A stretch of 64,000 nucleotides of DNA from Bog-473 sp963701955 (GCA_963701955.1 OY969694.1:248001-312000); one strand, 5' to 3'; positions 35,118 through 42,545 are shown, counted from the first letter of the stretch. Notes: a model not told the origin generated them from the sequence alone. Made by a program: numbers and translations.

Positions 35118-35483
35118 ATGAACCGACTCGGCGATCTCGAGCGCAAGGTCATGGACGCGTTGTGGGACTCGGAGAATTCCCCTCTGACGGGACGCGAGGT
35201 CGCCGACGAGGTCCCCGACCGCGCCTATACGACCGTCCTGACGATCCTCGACAGACTCAGACGAAAGGGGCTGGTCCATCGAACAACCGTTGGGCGCACA
35301 CACCGTTTCGCGCCTGCCGGGACGCGCGAGACCTACATGGCCGAGCTCATGATCGAGGCGATGGGTGATGCCGGCGACCGGGGGGCCGTGCTGGTTCGCT
35401 TCGCCGAGTCGGTGTCTTCTGACGAGGCCCGTGTGCTGCGTCGGGCACTCGACGACGTGACCGACGAGCGTTCGGATCGATGA
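35118..35483 (+). CDS. BlaI/MecI/CopY-family repressor
   Basis: A 121-aa penicillinase-repressor-type winged-helix protein: LGDLERKVMDALWDSENSPL, REVADEVPDRAYTTVLTILD (recognition helix with TTVLT), RLRRKGLVHRTTVGRTHRFA. These repressors dimerise on TACA/TGTA palindromes and are inactivated either by cleavage by an M56-type BlaR1 protease or, in CopY, by copper. No CopY-type CxC metal site is present, so proteolytic relief by the next gene is the likelier mechanism. The operator is 57 bp upstream. Its stop overlaps the start of the M56 gene (ATGA). Confidence 0.93.
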   Translation: MNRLGDLERKVMDALWDSENSPLTGREVADEVPDRAYTTVLTILDRLRRKGLVHRTTVGRTHRFAPAGTRETYMAELMIEAMGDAGDRGAVLVRFAESVSSDEARVLRRALDDVTDERSDR

Positions 35484-36394
35484 GCCTCCTCGTCGCCGCA
35501 GGAGTCCTCGGGCTGTTCTCGGTCGTCCTCCTCGGACCAATGAGCACGTGGCTGGCCAGAGCACGGTGGGTGATCCGGGCCCCCCGGTCAGCGGTTGCCC
35601 TGTGGCAAGCGATTGGGCTCGGAGCCATCGCGTCGGGGATCGGCGCAGGATTGGCGGTTTCCGTTTACCGGTATCACGCCGGATTTACTCGCGGCGTGGG
35701 CGAGCTCATCGAGGGTCTCGCCAGTGGACATCCGGTGAAAGGTCTCGGAGTGCCGGAGGCCCTGGGACTGACGCTCGCGGCAGATCTGTTGATCGTCCTC
35801 CTTGTCCTCTTCGGCACTCTCATGGCCAGAACCACGAGATCCCGGGCACGGCACCGCCGGCTGCTGAATCTGCTGGCTCGCCCGTCATCGGACTACCCCG
35901 GCACCGATCTCCTCGAGAACAGTCGACCTGTGGCCTACTGCCTGCCGGGACGTCATCCGCGGATCGTGATCAGCGAGGGCGCCCTTCGCCTCCTCAGCTC
36001 TGCTCAGGCGCGCGCCGTGATCGAACACGAGAGGGGTCACGCTCACGAGCACCACGGGTTGGTCATGCTGCCCATGACAGGTCTCCGCAAGATCTTCGGT
36101 TGGGTTCCGTATGCGCGGCTGGCCTCGGGGGAGATTGCCTCGCTCCTCGAGATGTCGGCTGACGATTATTCGACCAGGCGAAATGACCCCTCCAACCTGG
36201 CGACCGCGCTTGTGCGCATGGCGACGTCGGGACCAGTCCCAAGTTGTGCGTTGGGTTCCGCGGCAGGGGACATCCCGAGACGGGTTGAGCGTCTGCTGGA
36301 TGCGTCCCGCAACTCGAAGGTGCTAGCGACGGCCTCGGCGATCGGGGCCGTCGCACTTGTGTCGGCTCCGATCGCGATGATGTCCCTGACGTGA
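35480..36394 (+). CDS. BlaR1/MecR1-like M56 membrane metallopeptidase
   Basis: A 304-aa protein with N-terminal TM helices (LLVAAGVLGLFSVVLLGPMS; LWQAIGLGAIASGIGAGLAV; TLAADLLIVLLVLFGTLMA) and an M56 protease domain. The zinc motif HERGH lies in ARAVIEHERGHAHEHHGLVM, and ALRLLSSAQARAVIEHE is the family pattern. A C-terminal TM (LATASAIGAVALVSAPIAMM) closes it. It lacks the large penicillin-binding sensor domain of true BlaR1, so the signal is unlikely to be a beta-lactam by that route. It is coupled to blaI and should cleave the repressor on sensing an unknown membrane or redox/copper cue. Confidence 0.9.
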   Translation: MSLLVAAGVLGLFSVVLLGPMSTWLARARWVIRAPRSAVALWQAIGLGAIASGIGAGLAVSVYRYHAGFTRGVGELIEGLASGHPVKGLGVPEALGLTLAADLLIVLLVLFGTLMARTTRSRARHRRLLNLLARPSSDYPGTDLLENSRPVAYCLPGRHPRIVISEGALRLLSSAQARAVIEHERGHAHEHHGLVMLPMTGLRKIFGWVPYARLASGEIASLLEMSADDYSTRRNDPSNLATALVRMATSGPVPSCALGSAAGDIPRRVERLLDASRNSKVLATASAIGAVALVSAPIAMMSLT

Positions 36395-36431
36395 GGCATG
36401 CCCGGCTGATAGCTCAGACCCTGAGAAAGAG

Positions 36432-36508
36432 CTGACCGTGGTCATGGCCGGGTCGCTATGTCCCATCCGCTGAGCCAGGGCCAACAGGTTCACTCCGAGG
36501 TCGATCAT
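36432..36508 (-). pseudogene. Tyrosine recombinase C-terminal scrap
   Basis: A short minus-strand frame reads MIDLGVNLLALAQRMGHSDP then AMTT. LGVNLLALAQRMGHSDPAMT is the box-II pattern of phage/ICE-type tyrosine recombinases (the LGHxxxxxT region just before the active-site Tyr). Nothing of the catalytic core remains on either side. It lies 4.2 kb from ssrA and marks lost integrase DNA. Confidence 0.55.
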
Positions 36509-36682
36509 TATTGTGCATCGCGAGGTCATCGACGCGACTCGTGCTGATCTGCGGGCTTCCAGCGTCGGGTGACGAGAGGTGCTGTGCATCGGACGACGTC
36601 GGGTCGAGCCCCAAGGTGCCTCCGGGTCGCACTCACTCCCGGCGGTCGGGGGCAGCGCTGTTCCGGTCCGTAGCGGACGGAA

Positions 36683-36988
36683 CTATGGCTTTGTCAGTCG
36701 TAATCCCTCGGGCAGCTCGGCTCGGTAGCAGGGAAGCAGAGTTACCGTTCTCTTGGAGTTGAGGGGAGGAGACAGCAGAGCAAGGTTCTGTTCACTGCAG
36801 AAGACCGGACTGGACGTACCCTTTGGCCGAGACTGATCGCCCCGAGACGACGGAGGAGTCAGTGCTGAATGCGTCGGCGTTTCTTTGGCTGATCCGCCCG
36901 GCTCGTGCAATGCCCCGATCGTGGCCGCGGCGATCGTCAAAACCGTCAGCGCACCCAGGATTCCGGTTCGGATGTAGCGAAGGTTCAC
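36683..36988 (-). CDS. Possible small secreted or membrane-anchored protein, 101 aa
   Basis: GTG 36988, preceded by AAGGG, opens VNLRYIRTGILGALTVLTIA then AATIGALHEPGGSAKETP. This looks like a signal peptide or single TM anchor followed by a disordered Ser/Pro/Arg-rich tail and a Cys-containing end (SSPVFCSEQ; VTLLPCYRAELPEGL). No homologue is recognised. It diverges from the downstream GGDEF gene region. The coding call rests on the N-terminal hydrophobic segment and the start context only. Confidence 0.4.
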   Translation of the reverse strand: MNLRYIRTGILGALTVLTIAAATIGALHEPGGSAKETPTHSALTPPSSRGDQSRPKGTSSPVFCSEQNLALLSPPLNSKRTVTLLPCYRAELPEGLRLTKP

Positions 36989-37102
36989 CCCTTGAAGTAT
37001 GCCTGGCAGATAATCGCTTGGCAGGTCGCCTCGCATCTTGCCCAACTTCAGACGGCCTCGGACGCCACGACTCCGGCGACTGGGACACCCTGACCCGTCG
37101 TT

Positions 37103-38722
37103 TTGCGCTCGGGCCTTTGCTCGCTACGGGCGACGGCCCGGAGGTTGAGCGGCCTCGCACCATTTGGTCAAGCAAGGACGCTGGAAGGCCGATTGCATCA
37201 TGGTGGTGCATACGTTGGAAACCAATCTGGCCTTTTCTCGGTGGCGAGCTTCGTGATTTTGGTGCTGGGCAACATCGAATACCTGAACACGATTGCCCTC
37301 GCGCTTGCCGGGGCCACGCTGTTGGCGGTGACCGCTCGCATGGCCTCGTCGTTGCGCAAGCAAAGGGCTCTCAATGAGTCGCGCCAGCACATGGCGGTGA
37401 CCGACGAGCTCACCGGGCTCGGTAACCGCAGACGACTCCTCGACGAGCTCGAGGGGGCTCTGGCCGCCTTGTCCCATGAAGACTCACAGTCTGAAGCCGT
37501 GGCCCTCCTCTTGATCGATCTGGATCATTTCAAGGAGATCAACGACTCCTTCGGACACCAAACTGGAGACGCGCTGCTGCGCCAAATCGGGCCCCGCATC
37601 CGCCAAGTCGTCCGTCACGACGACCTGGTAGCGCGCCTCGGCGGTGACGAGTTCGCCGTCCTCCTTCACGCAGCGGACACCTTTAAGGCCACGACGGTGG
37701 CGCAGCGTCTCTCGACGCTGCTTGAAGAACCGATTGACGTTGGTAACGCGAGCCTGCGCGTTGGGGCGAGTATCGGCGTCGCGCTGGCGCCAGAGCATGC
37801 CTTGAGTTCCACAGAGCTGCTGCGCTGTGCGGACATCGCCATGTACCGAGCCAAGAACGAGCGCGGGTCTTTTGACGTCTACGAGGCCACCCTCGACGAC
37901 GAGACTGACCGCTTCGCTCTCATTGCAGACTTGCGCCAGGCCATGGCTGACGGCTCACTCGCACTCCACTATCAGCCAGAGATCGACCTAGTAACTGGTC
38001 AGGTTGTTACCGTGGAGGCGTTCTTGCGGTGGCCCCATCCAACGCTTGGGCTGATACCTCCCGAGCATCTCTTGGACCTGGCGGAGGAGAGCGGCCTGAT
38101 CCAAACCTTGAGCTCATGGGTCTTCGAGCAAGCGACCGCCGATTGTGCCCATTGGTGGCGCGAGGGACGCCAGGTGGCCGTCGCGGTCAATCTGTTGGCC
38201 ACCGACCTCTTGGATTCGGCACTGCCGCAGCGAATGGGCGCGCTCCTCGGTAGGGCTGGCCTGGGGCCGGAGGCCCTCGTCCTCGAGATCACCGAAGGGA
38301 TGGTCATGGCCGACCTGACCCGATCCAAGCGGGTCATTCAGAGCCTGGCGGACGTGGGGATCATGGTGTCGATCGACGACTTCGGCACCGGGTTCTCGTC
38401 GCTCTCGCATCTGAGCGAGCTCGCGTTCGGCGAGGTCAAGCTGGATCGTGCGTTCACGTCGCGTCTCCAGCTCGGTGACGCAGACAGGAAGGACGAGAAC
38501 CTCGTCCGCTCGATCATCGACCTCGGTCACGCCCTTGGGCTGCGCGTCGTTGCCGAGGGCATCGAGCGACTCGGCTTCGTCAGCGTTCTGGCGGAGCTCG
38601 GATGCGACTTGGGCCAGGGTTTCGCGATTCAGGCCCCGTGTCGAGCCGCAAAGATCGATTTCGCCGGGTTGAAGCGATCACAGGATGTCGCTGGAGCCGG
38701 AGCCAGTAGTTCTGGTGACTAG
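37103..38722 (+). CDS. GGDEF-EAL protein, N-terminus probably truncated
   Basis: At most 539 codons. Only a pair of TM helices is left in front (FSVASFVILVLGNIEYLNTI; ALALAGATLLAVTARMA). The GGDEF domain follows, with ARLGGDEFAVLL near codon 179 and an RxxD site (RHDD) five residues before. The EAL domain has TVEAFLRWPHP (EAF instead of EAL), LVLEITEG, SIDDFGTGFSSLS, EVKLDRAF, VAEGIE and LGQGF, so the metal and catalytic residues remain. No good start codon exists: the frame opens at a TTG with no ribosome-binding site, and homologues usually carry more TM helices, so I infer 5' truncation, perhaps by the adjacent recombination debris. Confidence 0.82.
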   Translation: MRSGLCSLRATARRLSGLAPFGQARTLEGRLHHGGAYVGNQSGLFSVASFVILVLGNIEYLNTIALALAGATLLAVTARMASSLRKQRALNESRQHMAVTDELTGLGNRRRLLDELEGALAALSHEDSQSEAVALLLIDLDHFKEINDSFGHQTGDALLRQIGPRIRQVVRHDDLVARLGGDEFAVLLHAADTFKATTVAQRLSTLLEEPIDVGNASLRVGASIGVALAPEHALSSTELLRCADIAMYRAKNERGSFDVYEATLDDETDRFALIADLRQAMADGSLALHYQPEIDLVTGQVVTVEAFLRWPHPTLGLIPPEHLLDLAEESGLIQTLSSWVFEQATADCAHWWREGRQVAVAVNLLATDLLDSALPQRMGALLGRAGLGPEALVLEITEGMVMADLTRSKRVIQSLADVGIMVSIDDFGTGFSSLSHLSELAFGEVKLDRAFTSRLQLGDADRKDENLVRSIIDLGHALGLRVVAEGIERLGFVSVLAELGCDLGQGFAIQAPCRAAKIDFAGLKRSQDVAGAGASSSGD

Positions 38723-38757
38723 AGCACCTTGGTCTCTCATGCGCCACGTCTCCAACG

Positions 38758-39442
38758 TCAGTGGGCGAGGCGAACCGTACGCGCCACGTTGGCCTGAGCG
38801 CACCTGAGGACATCGGCGAGCTGACGTTGGATGTAGATGGTGGTTCGTCGCCACAGCTCGGACGTGCTGGCGTTCGGCAGGACGGCGCCGACGTAGTCGT
38901 AGCATTCAGGGCACAGCGGTGTCCCGACCAGACCGTCGGAGCTGCCGTGCCGCACCGTGCACGTGAGACCGGCCGTGGGGCCAGCAGGATCTCGACGCGT
39001 CCTTCGGATGGCACGCCGACCCGGTCCGAAGACCGTGGACCACGCCGAACCCCGGGGCGGTGAGCGTCAGGAAGCCTGCCGGGTGGGTCGAAACGGATTC
39101 GTCGACGCCCTTGCCGCCCTCGAGCCCAGCCCGGACCAGGTGGCGGGCGTCGCCCCAGTAGACGGTTGCGCAGGCGGGGCACTGAAGCTCGCTCCGGGAC
39201 CCGCATGCCTTGAGGACCACGCCGTCGGGAAGCGATGCGCTGGAGAAGACGACCATGCGATCGCCGTTGGTTCCCCTGGTGGCGTAGCCGCGGAGGCGGA
39301 TGGGATGGCGACACCACCCACAGCCGTCTCCCTGGGCCAAGAAGTCGTGGAGCTGTCGGCGGCGAGCGTGCCGCCCCAGGGCCTCAACCATGGCTCGGTC
39401 CTCGGGATTCATGGCGACCACCATGGCGAACGGTCGCGACAA
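38758..39442 (-). pseudogene. RepSA-type replication initiator relic (pSAM2-like element)
   Basis: The first frame has GDGCGWCRHPIRLRGYATRG, VFSSASLPDGVVLKACGSRS, CPACATVYWGDARHLVRAGL and VSTHPAGFLTLTAPGFG, the Cys-rich N-terminal region of actinobacterial RepSA initiators (plasmids and AICE integrative elements such as pSAM2). Around 38950 the frame shifts, then continues LVGTPLCPECYDYVGAVL and ASTSELWRRTTIYIQRQLAD before a stop at 38758. An intact initiator is over 400 residues; more than half is missing. The family assignment is from memory of the Cys pattern and the WNxxxxELWRRT motif. Confidence 0.75.
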
Positions 39443-39728
39443 ACTCCCAGCTCAGAATGGGTAAACAGCGGACGACAGCGGTACCCGGCGAGGTCCAGCG
39501 AACGCCAACGAGTGCCAGCGGGAGCCGAAGAAAACCTCGAGAGTTGTTCGTCCGTTGTTGGTGCGGGTGCCGCCGGCCCTGGGGGGCCGTCGGCACCCCA
39601 GCCACATCGGTGACGACCTCTCGAGCTCCTCCGGGCCGGTGTGCCTCGAGGGCGCGGATCGTCGATGGGGAAGCTGTGAGGAGTTTCCCTACCTGATCGA
39701 GAGCTGCCGATCCAGCGGTGCGCCAACT

Positions 39729-39748
39729 TGATAGCCGATCAGCTATCA
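39729..39748. promoter_or_regulatory. Inverted repeat before the XRE gene, candidate autoregulatory operator
   Basis: TGATAGC and GCTATCA are perfect 7-bp arms around CGATCA, ending 7 bp before the ATG of the XRE gene. XRE antitoxins typically repress their own operon through such a site. Confidence 0.6.
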
Positions 39749-39755
39749 TAGAGGC

Positions 39756-40091
39756 ATGGCCAAGACGCCGCCGACCACAGCCAGCGCCTTCCTCCAGCTG
39801 GCCCGACTCGAGGCCGGCCTCTCGCAGCGGGAGTTGGCGGAGCGGGCCGGTGTCACCCAGTCCGAGATCGCCCGGATCGAGAGCGGCAAGCGCGAGCCGA
39901 GTATCCCGACGCTGCAGAAGATCCTCGCCGGCGCAGGGCTCGAGCTGCGATTCCGGTTGGACGAGCTCGATGACCATGACCGCGTGCTGAAGGCCCGTAA
40001 TGCCCGGCGCTCCAAGACTGAGGAGGCGGCTGTTGAGCGGCGGCATGAGCGCAACGTCACCCAGTTCGCCGACAACGCCAAGAAGAGGTGA
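39756..40091 (+). CDS. XRE-family antitoxin-like HTH protein
   Basis: A 111-aa protein. The HTH region is at about residues 10-65: FLQLARLEAGLSQRELAERA, GVTQSEIARIESGKREPSIP, TLQKILAGAGLELRF. A C-terminal charged tail (RNARRSKTEEAAVERRHERN) may contact the toxin. It overlaps the downstream nucleotidyltransferase gene by three bases (GTG within GTGA), as in toxin-antitoxin pairs. Repressor and antitoxin roles are inferred from this arrangement and the inverted repeat just upstream. Confidence 0.85.
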   Translation: MAKTPPTTASAFLQLARLEAGLSQRELAERAGVTQSEIARIESGKREPSIPTLQKILAGAGLELRFRLDELDDHDRVLKARNARRSKTEEAAVERRHERNVTQFADNAKKR

Positions 40092-40591
40092 AGCGACCCG
40101 AGCTCTCGGCCGAGGACATCCTGGCCGTTCTCAATCGTCACGGTGTCGACTACGTCGTCATTGGTGCTTTTGCCGCCATCGCCCAGGGTGCCCCTCTCGA
40201 GGCCACTCATGATGTCGACGTCACCCCGCGCCAAGACGCCGAGAACCTGCATCGGCTGTCGGCCGCTCTCGACGAGCTCGACGCCCGGATCCGCGTGGAG
40301 GACCTCGACGAGGGCCTGGTGTTCGATCACCACGCAGCGTCGCTGGCGGCGATGACGATGCTGAACTTGACCTGCGCCGCGGGCGACTTCGACCTGGTCT
40401 TCTCGCCGGCGGCAACCCCCACTGGGTTCGACGAGTTGATCGGGTCCTCGGTCCGGGTCCAGGTCGGGGACGAGGAGGTTGCCGTGGCGAGCCTCGAGGA
40501 CGTCCTGCGGTCCAAGGAGGAGGTGGGGCGGGACAAGGACGTCAGGGCGGCCTTGGTCATCCGGACCTATTTGCGCCGACACCAGAGGTAG
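40088..40591 (+). CDS. Nucleotidyltransferase (putative toxin, AbiEii/MNT-like)
   Basis: A 167-aa minimal nucleotidyltransferase-fold protein. The core is YVVIGAFAAIAQGAPLEATH followed by DVDVTP, the hG(G/A)...TxDxD active-site pattern; further on FDLVFSPAATPTGFDELIGS and SLEDVLRSKEEVGRDKDVRA close the fold. Such enzymes, paired with an XRE partner, act as toxins by adding nucleotides to tRNA or proteins (AbiEii, MenT types) or as MNT modifiers. GTG 40088 is coupled to the XRE gene. A decayed paralogue lies at 26.7 kb, so this module was present twice. It lies 0.13 kb from ssrA, in line with island DNA. Confidence 0.82.
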   Translation: MKRPELSAEDILAVLNRHGVDYVVIGAFAAIAQGAPLEATHDVDVTPRQDAENLHRLSAALDELDARIRVEDLDEGLVFDHHAASLAAMTMLNLTCAAGDFDLVFSPAATPTGFDELIGSSVRVQVGDEEVAVASLEDVLRSKEEVGRDKDVRAALVIRTYLRRHQR

Positions 40592-40647
40592 TGCGCGACT
40601 CGTCGGCGCGAGCCAGCAGACCGGCCGTGCCACGAGATCGATGTCCC

Positions 40648-40664
40648 GTGTCAGATCCGTGTCA
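40648..40664. repeat. 17-bp motif, copy 3
   Basis: GTGTCAGATCCGTGTCA, 61 bp from the ssrA 3' end, identical to 14131-14147 and 22280-22296. Confidence 0.7.
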
Positions 40665-40725
40665 GACACGGGAACTGTCTTCCAACTCTGTACCGTGACC
40701 TGCGAGGACAGGTCGAAAGAACGAG

Positions 40726-41075
40726 TGGAGGTGGCGGGAATCGAACCCGCGTCCTCCGGAGCCGCAATAGGCCTTCTCCGAGCGCAGCCAGCACAAGATT
40801 GTCGGGGGCGGCACTTCTGCCGGCGGCAATGCCGCCCCGTAACCAACGAGGATGTCCTCGGCGCTCAGTTGGTGTGAGCGGTCGAGTAAGCCCTACTGAA
40901 TGACGCCCAAGATCCGATCCGCAGGGCCGGGACCGGTTGGACGTCGCTACCTAAGCAGCGAGCGCGAGCTGTGGTTGCTCGGCGTTTGTTTTTGGTTCCG
41001 GCTCTTTAACGTGGCTCCGGAGACCACGGCTCGCTTCTCCTACCTTGACGACCGAAGTCGAAACCGATCACCCCC
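40726..41075 (-). ncRNA. ssrA: Transfer-messenger RNA (tmRNA)
   Basis: Minus-strand RNA of about 350 nt. The 5' end GGGGGTGATCGGTTTCGAC pairs with the 3' end: GGGGGTG against CACCTCC forms the 7-bp acceptor stem, and the T-arm GCGGGTTCGATTCCCGC precedes it. GGTTTCGAC near the 5' end is the tmRNA hallmark. The tag reading frame ends with codons for NAEQPQLALAA and TAG, with EPEPKT likely before it; the LALAA-type end is what ClpXP recognises. The resume codon is not fixed by sequence alone. CCA is not encoded. It rescues stalled ribosomes together with SmpB, whose gene lies directly upstream on the same strand. Confidence 0.95.
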
Positions 41076-41118
41076 ATGTATGGGTCGCCGACCACCGTGG
41101 CCGACCTGAACAGTGTAC

Positions 41119-41142
41119 GGGCTTCGGGCCGGCCCGAAGCCC
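41119..41142 (-). terminator. smpB terminator palindrome
   Basis: GGGCTTCGGGCC followed by GGCCCGAAGCCC is a perfect 24-bp palindrome 26 bp after the smpB stop. TACACT just beyond it on the minus strand may be the -10 of ssrA. Confidence 0.65.
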
Positions 41143-41168
41143 AAACCGGGCCGGCCGAGGGCGTGCTC

Positions 41169-41690
41169 TCATCCCGCCCAGCGACTGACCTCCTTGGCGG
41201 CTCGTGCCGCCTCTGCTGCCGCATCACGCGCCTTGATCACCTGGCGCTTGTCGTAGAGGCGGCGGCCCTTGGCCAGGGCCAGCTGCACCTTTGCCCGGCC
41301 GTCGCGGAAGTAGAGGGACGCCGGGATCAGCGTGAGGGACTGTTGCTGGGTCTTGCCCACGAGCTCGTCGATCTGGTCCCGGTGCACGAGCAGCTTCCGT
41401 TTGCGGTCGGGGTCGTGGGCGCCGAAACCGGTGGCGGAGTGCCATGGGGGGATGTGGGCCTGGAAGAGCCACAGCTCCCCGTTGTCGACGCGGGCGTAGG
41501 CCTCGGTGAGCTGGGCCTTGCCCTCTCGGAGGGACTTGACCTCAGAGCCCTGAAGGACGATGCCCGCCTCGAAGGTCTCGAGAAATTCGTACTCCCGGCG
41601 GGCGCGGCGGTTCGTGGCGACCACCCGGTCGCCGCTGCGTTCTTCGCGGGCCGCCGCCCGCTTGGCGATCTGCTTCTTTGCCCGGGCCAT
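41169..41690 (-). CDS. smpB: SsrA-binding protein SmpB
   Basis: A 173-aa SmpB with the standard pattern: RRARREYEFLETFEAGIVLQ, GSEVKSLREGKAQLTEAYAR, GELWLFQAHIPPWHS, RKRKLLVHRDQIDELVGK, and the basic tail GRRLYDKRQVIKARDAAAEA that enters the ribosome decoding site. A slightly longer N-terminus (MARAKKQIAKRAAAREERSG) is basic. It binds the tRNA-like part of tmRNA in trans-translation. ATG 41690 is favoured over upstream codons; it diverges from the mec gene with only 26 bp between starts. Confidence 0.96.
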   Translation of the reverse strand: MARAKKQIAKRAAAREERSGDRVVATNRRARREYEFLETFEAGIVLQGSEVKSLREGKAQLTEAYARVDNGELWLFQAHIPPWHSATGFGAHDPDRKRKLLVHRDQIDELVGKTQQQSLTLIPASLYFRDGRAKVQLALAKGRRLYDKRQVIKARDAAAEAARAAKEVSRWAG

Positions 41691-41716
41691 GAGGGGTACG
41701 AGGGTACCGTGGTCAC

Positions 41717-42163
41717 GTGCTGCGGCTCCCCCGCGACCTCTACATGGAGATGGTGGCCCATTGCCTGGCCGGTCTGCCCGACGAGGCATGCGGCCTCCTG
41801 GTCGGGGCCTACGAAGGGGACGAGGTGGCCTACCTCTTCGCGACGTCGAATGCCGCGGCCTCGGCCATGGTCTACGAGATCGACCCCAAGGAGCTGTTGC
41901 GGGTCGACCGGGCCGCGCGGGAGCTCGGGGCCGACATCATGGGCGTCTTCCACTCGCACACCCACACTGACGCCTACCCCTCGCCGACCGACGTGGCGCA
42001 GGCCACGGACCCTGGCTGGCACTACGTGCTGGTCTCGCTGCGCGACGTCCACCCCGTCGTGCGGAGCTACCGGATCGTCGACGGGGGCATCACCGAGGAG
42101 CCCGTCGAGGTTCCTGGACTGGGCGTCCCGGGGCTGGTCGATCGTGGAGCCGGGCCAGCCTGA
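41717..42163 (+). CDS. mec: JAMM-family [CysO]-cysteine peptidase Mec
   Basis: A 148-aa JAMM/MPN+ metalloprotease. The zinc motif is complete: GVFHSHTHTDAYPSPTDVAQ (HxH, then SxxD) with the upstream Glu in PDEACGLLVG. In mycobacteria Mec removes newly made cysteine from the C-terminus of the sulfur carrier CysO. Here it is followed by cysO and cysM in the same order as in Mycobacterium tuberculosis, which supports the assignment. The C-terminus is extended by a short Gly/Pro tail. Confidence 0.93.
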   Translation: MLRLPRDLYMEMVAHCLAGLPDEACGLLVGAYEGDEVAYLFATSNAAASAMVYEIDPKELLRVDRAARELGADIMGVFHSHTHTDAYPSPTDVAQATDPGWHYVLVSLRDVHPVVRSYRIVDGGITEEPVEVPGLGVPGLVDRGAGPA

Positions 42164-42269
42164 GGGGACCGGGCCGGAGGGGGCGCGGCACCCCAGGTAG
42201 AATCGTTACCGGTTCGGTCAACAATTGCCGGACCGGGACCCCCTGGTTCCTGACCACCGAGGAGGCCAC

Positions 42270-42545
42270 GTGGCCGTCGAAGTACGCCTACCGACCGTCC
42301 TGCGCAGCCATGCCGGCGGCGCGTCCGTCGTCAGCGTGGACGGGGCGACCATCGGCGAAGTGCTCTCGAAGCTGGTCGCCGAGCACCCCGGCATGGGCGG
42401 GCAGGTCCTCACCGACGACGGTGCGCTGCACAAATTCGTCAACGTCTATGTGGACGACGACGACGTCCGCTACCTGCAGGGCCTCGACACGCCGGTCAGT
42501 GACGGTGCCGAGGTGTCGATCCTGCCCGCGGTGGCCGGAGGCTGA
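42270..42545 (+). CDS. cysO: Sulfur-carrier protein CysO (ThiS/MoaD-like)
   Basis: A 91-aa ubiquitin-like sulfur carrier: VEVRLPTVLRSHAGGASVVS, FVNVYVDDDDVRYLQGLDTP and the C-terminal VSILPAVAGG. The last Gly-Gly is where a thiocarboxylate forms. CysM uses it as sulfur donor to make CysO-cysteine, which Mec cleaves. GTG 42270 follows GAGGAGG. The stop is directly followed by the cysM ATG, so the two are coupled. A stem-loop-like sequence near 42212-42238 separates it from mec. Confidence 0.93.
   Translation: MAVEVRLPTVLRSHAGGASVVSVDGATIGEVLSKLVAEHPGMGGQVLTDDGALHKFVNVYVDDDDVRYLQGLDTPVSDGAEVSILPAVAGG

Larger units (their letters stand above)
36395..37102. other. Stretch between M56 gene and GGDEF-EAL gene
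   Basis: Contains the recombinase scrap (36432-36508) and a candidate reverse-strand ORF (36683-36988), both listed separately. The remaining sequence shows no recognisable gene. Confidence 0.45.
38723..39755. other. Decayed mobile-element segment
   Basis: Holds the RepSA-like pseudogene (38758-39442) and about 300 bp that resembles 19800-20010. On the minus strand a frame with DQVGKLLTASPSTIRALEAH may be part of a lost excisionase-like gene; this is not certain. Confidence 0.5.

Noticed and set aside
35118..36394. Beta-lactam resistance regulation by BlaI/BlaR1
   Set aside because: The M56 protein has no penicillin-binding sensor domain, no beta-lactamase or PBP gene is adjacent, and the shared operator faces ctaG.
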